64,000 bases of DNA from Rikenella sp031551865 (GTDB lineage Bacteria; Bacteroidota; Bacteroidia; Bacteroidales; Rikenellaceae). Numbering within the stretch: the first letter of the stretch is position 1; the number at the start of each line of letters is the position of its first letter. This document shows, one piece after another, positions 60,512-64,000 of the stretch. The DNA lies in the NCBI GenBank assembly GCA_031551865.1, contig JAVBMY010000010.1, positions 1 to 64,000 of the forward strand, given 5' to 3'. Under the pieces are notes generated by a model. That model was not told the origin of the DNA, searched no databases, and saw nothing but the letters and a program-made list of their open reading frames with translations. The position numbers and the translations under genes were made by a program.

Positions 60512-61666
60512 ATGGAAACACTCGCCCTACTGCAACACTACTGGTGGCTGATCATTTCGCTGTTGGCCGGCCTGCTTGTCTTCCTGCTCTTCGTGCAGGG
60601 CGGACAGGGCCTGTTATACCGCATCGGCCACAGCGACGAAGAGCGTACCCTGCTCGTCAACGCGCTCGGCCACAAATGGGAGTTCACCTTCACCACCCTG
60701 GTGACCTTCGGCGGCGCCATGTTCGCCGCCTTCCCCCTGTTCTACAGCACCAGTTTCGGCGGCGCCTACTACCTCTGGTTCGCCATCCTTTTCATATTCG
60801 TGATCCAGACCGTCGGCTACGAATTCCGCAGCAAGGCCGGTAACCTGCTGGGCAAGCGCACCTACGAAGCCTTCCTGATGGTCAACGGCATCGCCGCCCC
60901 ATTGCTGTTAGGCGTCGCCGTGGGCGGCTTCTTCACCGCCAATGATTTCGTGGTCGACCGGAGCGCCGTGGCCTCCGGGGGCGCCATCTCGCAGTGGACC
61001 TCGGCGTGGCATGGGCTCGAAGCCCTATGGAACCCGTTATGCCTCGTGCTGGGACTCGCGGTTTGCGGACTGGCCCAATTGCTCGGCGCCCTCTACTTCC
61101 TCAATCACATAGACAATGCCGAAATACGTATCCGTTCGCGCCGGCTGGTACGCTGGACGGTTCCTTTTTTCCTGCTTCTTTTCCTCGCCTTCCTTAGCCT
61201 GCTGTTAACATCCGCCGGCGTGGATACCGCCACGATGCAACCCGCACCCTACAAATACCTGCACAACCTAATTGAACAGCCCTGGTTGGCCGCCCTGCTT
61301 CTGATCGGTGTGGGCGGCGTGCTGTGGGGCCTGTGGGCCGCCTGTTTTTCGGGCGAACCCGGTAGCGGCAAGCGGTGCACCGGACAAGAAGCCATCTGGC
61401 CCGCAGGCATCGGCACGGTGCTTACCGTCGTGTCGCTGATGCTGGTCGCCGGATGGAACTCGACCGCCTACTACGCCTCGTCCGCCGATCCGGCGATGTC
61501 GCTCACCATCGAGGGCAGCAGCTCGTCGGAATTCACGCTCACGGCCATGAGCTGGGTATCGCTGCTGATCCCCTTCGTGGCAGGATATATCTGGTACACC
61601 TGGCGCGCCATGAACCGCCGCCCGATGAAGGCTGACGAAGTAAATCAAGACCACGACGCATACTAA
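60512..61666 (+). CDS. cydB: Cytochrome bd ubiquinol oxidase subunit II
   Basis: A 384-residue membrane protein with about eight predicted helices, in the normal size range. FVQGGQGLLYRIGHSDEERT (about 27-46) and HKWEFTFTTLVTFGGAMFAAFPLFYSTSFGGAYY are typical of Bacteroidota CydB. It pairs with CydA to form the bd oxidase. It starts with ATG at 60512 after a GC-rich hairpin that may attenuate its expression. Confidence 0.94.
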   Translation: METLALLQHYWWLIISLLAGLLVFLLFVQGGQGLLYRIGHSDEERTLLVNALGHKWEFTFTTLVTFGGAMFAAFPLFYSTSFGGAYYLWFAILFIFVIQTVGYEFRSKAGNLLGKRTYEAFLMVNGIAAPLLLGVAVGGFFTANDFVVDRSAVASGGAISQWTSAWHGLEALWNPLCLVLGLAVCGLAQLLGALYFLNHIDNAEIRIRSRRLVRWTVPFFLLLFLAFLSLLLTSAGVDTATMQPAPYKYLHNLIEQPWLAALLLIGVGGVLWGLWAACFSGEPGSGKRCTGQEAIWPAGIGTVLTVVSLMLVAGWNSTAYYASSADPAMSLTIEGSSSSEFTLTAMSWVSLLIPFVAGYIWYTWRAMNRRPMKADEVNQDHDAY

Positions 61667-61741
61667 ACCGTACCCCGCCGCGTTTTATTTGCCTGTAGGG
61701 ATTTTTTTTACTACTTTAGCGGAATATAACAGCAACTTGTT

Positions 61742-62125
61742 ATGGAAAACGAAAAGACCCGATACTCAGACTCCGAACTTGAGGAGTTCAAAGCGATCAT
61801 ACTCGACAAGCTCGAAAAAGCGCGCGCAGACTACGACCTGCTCCGCGCCACGATCACCCATACCGAAAGCAACGGTACCGACGACACTTCGCCCACCTTC
61901 AAGATCCTTGAAGAAGGCGCCGCCACGCTCTCCAAAGAGGAGTCGGGCCGCCTGGCGCAGCGGCAGTACAAGTTCATCCAGAATCTCGAAGCCGCCCTCG
62001 TGCGCATCGAAAACAAGACCTACGGCATCTGCCGCGAAACCGGCAAACTGATCCCCAAGGAGCGTCTGAGGGTCGTGCCCCACGCCACCCTCTGCATCGA
62101 AGCCAAAGAGAGCGGCGTGAAATAG
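61742..62125 (+). CDS. DksA/TraR-family protein with incomplete zinc-finger
   Basis: A 127-residue protein. An N-terminal helical hairpin (about 8-80, coiled-coil) precedes the zinc-finger-like end YGICRETGKLIPKERLRVVPHATLCIEAKE. Canonical DksA has CxxC...CxxC; here only the first Cys of each pair remains (CRET and CIEA), so zinc may be held differently or not at all. DksA-type proteins bind RNA polymerase in the secondary channel and work with ppGpp; that role is plausible but unproven for this variant. A strong terminator follows. Confidence 0.85.
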   Translation: MENEKTRYSDSELEEFKAIILDKLEKARADYDLLRATITHTESNGTDDTSPTFKILEEGAATLSKEESGRLAQRQYKFIQNLEAALVRIENKTYGICRETGKLIPKERLRVVPHATLCIEAKESGVK

Positions 62126-62156
62126 GCCCCGCCGGTTTCTGTCCGATTTACAAACG

Positions 62157-62186
62157 AGAGAGGCTACCTTTCAAGGTAGCCTCTCT
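62157..62186 (+). terminator. Terminator of the DksA-like gene
   Basis: Perfect stem AGAGAGGCTACCTT / AAGGTAGCCTCTCT with a two-base loop, followed by TGCTG. No long T tract. Confidence 0.7.
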
Positions 62187-62346
62187 TGCTGTATATGTAT
62201 TACCCGCGCCCCCTTCGCAGAGAGATTTGCACCCGGCCCCAGCCCCAGGCAGGAAAAACCGCATTCCTTCGCTCTCGACGCACAAAGCGCATCGAAACTC
62301 AGTCGGTACGGAACCCTCCCGGAGCCGTACCAAGATCCGGAGAGAC

Positions 62347-62382
62347 AGGCGGCCCGACAACGCTTTACGTTGTCGGGCCGCC
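62347..62382 (-). terminator. Hairpin downstream of lysA
   Basis: Arms AGGCGGCCCGACAACG and CGTTGTCGGGCCGCCT around a short TTTA loop, 34 bases after the lysA stop on the minus strand. The flanking 62187-62346 contains AACTCAGTCGGTACGG and TCCGGAGAGACAGGC, members of the modular repeat set. Confidence 0.65.
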
Positions 62383-62415
62383 TGAAATAAGTTCGGAGAG
62401 ACCCTTCCGGGAAAG

Positions 62416-63609
62416 TTATTCCCCGAAATACGCCGCCGCCGTGGGGCGCAGGTTGTAGTGCGAACTCATGATACTGCCATAGGCACCCGCCGAGCGCATC
62501 GTCAGGATGTCGCCGCGCTGCGTGTGCGGGAACGGGATGTCACGGGCAAACACGTCCGACGACTCGCAGATCGGCCCCGCGATATAATAGCGTTCGGCCT
62601 GCGGATCGTCGCCGCGCAGGGCCGCCGACAGGTTCTCCGTCTTGTGCGACGCCCCGTAGAGCGCCGGGCGGATCAGGTCGTTGAACCCCGCATCGACAAT
62701 GGCGAACTGCGCCCCGCTGGCCGTCGTTTTGGTATACAGGATACGCGTCACCAGTTCGCCGCACTGCCCCACGATCGAGCGCCCCAGCTCGAAATGGATC
62801 ATCGGCCCCTGCCCGCCGTTCAGCGTCTGCAGCGACCCGGGCAGCGTGAAATTATCCGAGAACACGGCGAAATAACTCTCGAAATCCGGGATCGGTTCCG
62901 CATCCGGATCGTCGTAATTGATGCCCAGGCCACCCCCGAAATTGATGTGTTCGACATGCACGCCGTGGTCGGTGAACCATCCGGCGATCTCCCCGGCACG
63001 AAGGGCCAGTTCCCTGAACGATTGCAGGTTGCGTATCTGCGAACCAATATGAAAATGAATCCCAACAATCTGAATATTGGGCAACGCATTGATCTTCGCC
63101 AACGCTTCGCCGATCTCCTTGTACGAGATGCCGAACTTACTTTCGGCGCCCCCGGTCGAAATATATTTGTGCGTATCGGGCGTCACGTCGGGGTTGATGC
63201 GCAGCGCCACATCAACCGTCCGGCCTTTGGCAGCCGCGATCTCGTTGACCACTTCGAGCTCACCGAGCGACTCGCAGTTGAACATCAGGATGCCCAGGTC
63301 GATGGCCGTGGCGATCTCGGCATCGCTCTTCCCCACCCCGGCAAACACCACCGACGAAGGGTCAAAGCCGCATTCCACGGCTTTCGACACCTCGAACCCG
63401 CTCACGCAGTCGGCTCCGAAGCCCGCGGCGCAGATGGCCCGCAGGACAGGTTCCTCAACGTTGGCCTTCATGGCATAATGCAGGCGGTAGCCGCGCTTGC
63501 CGGCCGCCGAGCGGGCGGCGGCAAGTGTGGCGTCGAGCAGGGCCATATCGTAGTAATAAAACGGAGTAGGCGGTACGGTAGCGTTCGGCGTAAGGCGGAA
63601 TCTTGACAT
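62416..63609 (-). CDS. lysA: Diaminopimelate decarboxylase
   Basis: A 397-residue PLP enzyme that converts meso-diaminopimelate to lysine. The PLP lysine is K48 in YRLHYAMKANVEEP. VGIHFHIGSQI (near 190-200), INFGGGLGINYDD and the C-terminal GPICESSDVFA and GAYGSIMSSHYN motifs are diagnostic. The start is ATG at 63609 (MSRFRLTPNA). It follows mutY by about 30 bases on the same strand and may share its transcript. Confidence 0.95.
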   Translation of the reverse strand: MSRFRLTPNATVPPTPFYYYDMALLDATLAAARSAAGKRGYRLHYAMKANVEEPVLRAICAAGFGADCVSGFEVSKAVECGFDPSSVVFAGVGKSDAEIATAIDLGILMFNCESLGELEVVNEIAAAKGRTVDVALRINPDVTPDTHKYISTGGAESKFGISYKEIGEALAKINALPNIQIVGIHFHIGSQIRNLQSFRELALRAGEIAGWFTDHGVHVEHINFGGGLGINYDDPDAEPIPDFESYFAVFSDNFTLPGSLQTLNGGQGPMIHFELGRSIVGQCGELVTRILYTKTTASGAQFAIVDAGFNDLIRPALYGASHKTENLSAALRGDDPQAERYYIAGPICESSDVFARDIPFPHTQRGDILTMRSAGAYGSIMSSHYNLRPTAAAYFGE

Positions 63610-63641
63610 GGTATGTTGCGTTAAATCGTGTATAATACAGG

Positions 63642-64000
63642 TCACTGCTCGCGGTAGAGCGTGATCAGGCGCGAGACCGGGTAGCGGTCGAGCGCTTGCG
63701 GCGCAACCCGGAGGAAACCATCGGGCAGCGGCGGAAACCCTTCCGGGAAGCGCAGGCGGTGGAACCGCGCATGGATCGTGCGGTGCGACAACTGGTGGCG
63801 CGGCATGACGACCGTGCGTTCCAACACGAAACGGGGCGCAGCCGTTTCAGGCAGGAAGACATCTGGTTCCGGAATCCTCCCGGTGGCATGATCTCCGGCC
63901 ACCGCCCGGGCAATCGCAGCGGCTGGAACGGGTCCGGGTTCCGCCCCGGGAGGCAGCGCCGGCTTCCCGGCCTTGGCGAACAAGTTCCGGAAGGCCTCCG
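63642..64000 (-). CDS. mutY: A/G-specific adenine glycosylase, C-terminal part (runs off the window)
   Basis: An open frame of about 119 codons without a stop at the window edge. The end resembles the MutY C-terminal Nudix-like 8-oxoG recognition domain, with VMPRHQLSHRTIHARFH and VSRLITLYRE near the end. MutY removes adenine mispaired with 8-oxoguanine. The catalytic HhH and iron-sulfur part would lie beyond 64000, so the assignment rests on this domain only. Confidence 0.75.
   Translation of the reverse strand, partial: EAFRNLFAKAGKPALPPGAEPGPVPAAAIARAVAGDHATGRIPEPDVFLPETAAPRFVLERTVVMPRHQLSHRTIHARFHRLRFPEGFPPLPDGFLRVAPQALDRYPVSRLITLYREQ

Overview
The window looks like chromosome of a GC-rich anaerobic or microaerotolerant member of the Bacteroidota, most likely Bacteroidales and possibly Alistipes/Rikenellaceae. 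Supporting signs are the Bacteroidota-restricted families (DUF4290, DUF4492, DUF4831), the Bat operon, TAnnTTTG-type -7 promoter boxes in front of several genes, and anaerobic enzymes: pyruvate:ferredoxin oxidoreductase, the [FeFe]-hydrogenase maturases HydG and HydF, and cytochrome bd. The genus is an inference; no rRNA is present.

Layout. 0.5-5 kb: TamB-like envelope protein (minus). 5.4-6.6 kb: ExbB/ExbD motor pair. 7.1-13.7 kb: argS, ffh, an AT-rich orphan, folD and mtaB, all plus. 13.8-17.1 kb: AhpD-like pseudogene, tilS and hydG (minus). 17.4-29.1 kb: a large minus-strand cluster read as moxR, S41 protease, DUF58 protein, BatD-like membrane protein, batC, batA, batB, batD, batE. 29.6-32.7 kb: pncC, pyrD, pdxB. 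33.1-38.1 kb: cdaA and nifJ. 38.3-45.7 kb: a frameshifted VOC gene, a C11 peptidase lipoprotein, tRNA-Met, a kinase/DeoC/SDR sugar cassette and a second S41 protease. 45.9-49.9 kb: DUF4492, nrnA, gcvT and a family-2 glycosyltransferase. 50-53.4 kb: groES/groEL and DUF4831. 53.8-57.3 kb: murA (fosfomycin-insensitive type), DUF4290 and an NtrC-type regulator without a DNA-binding domain. 57.5-64 kb: hydF, cydA, cydB, a DksA-like protein, lysA and the end of mutY.

Most genes are housekeeping. The unusual content is between them. Intergenic DNA is packed with several families of structured repeats. (1) A roughly 180-220 bp element has a terminal GTTGCAAAATCGT hairpin, a long stem whose sequence changes while pairing is kept, and a conserved loop (AAAAGCATTTGCGCT ... 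GCGCAAGGT). Five copies lie after stop codons with the hairpin facing the stop. (2) A 175-195 bp MITE-like element ends in TGCTTATCCGC inverted repeats (three copies). (3) Long perfect palindromes of the GTCATCC(C/T)GA type. (4) A CGTCATTGC...GAAGCAA family, one member of which appears to sit in frame inside pdxB and adds about 75 residues. (5) Modular hairpin arrays built around CGGAGAAA and CAGGCCTGC. These repeats, particularly the first family and the in-frame insertion, are the best candidates for something undescribed.
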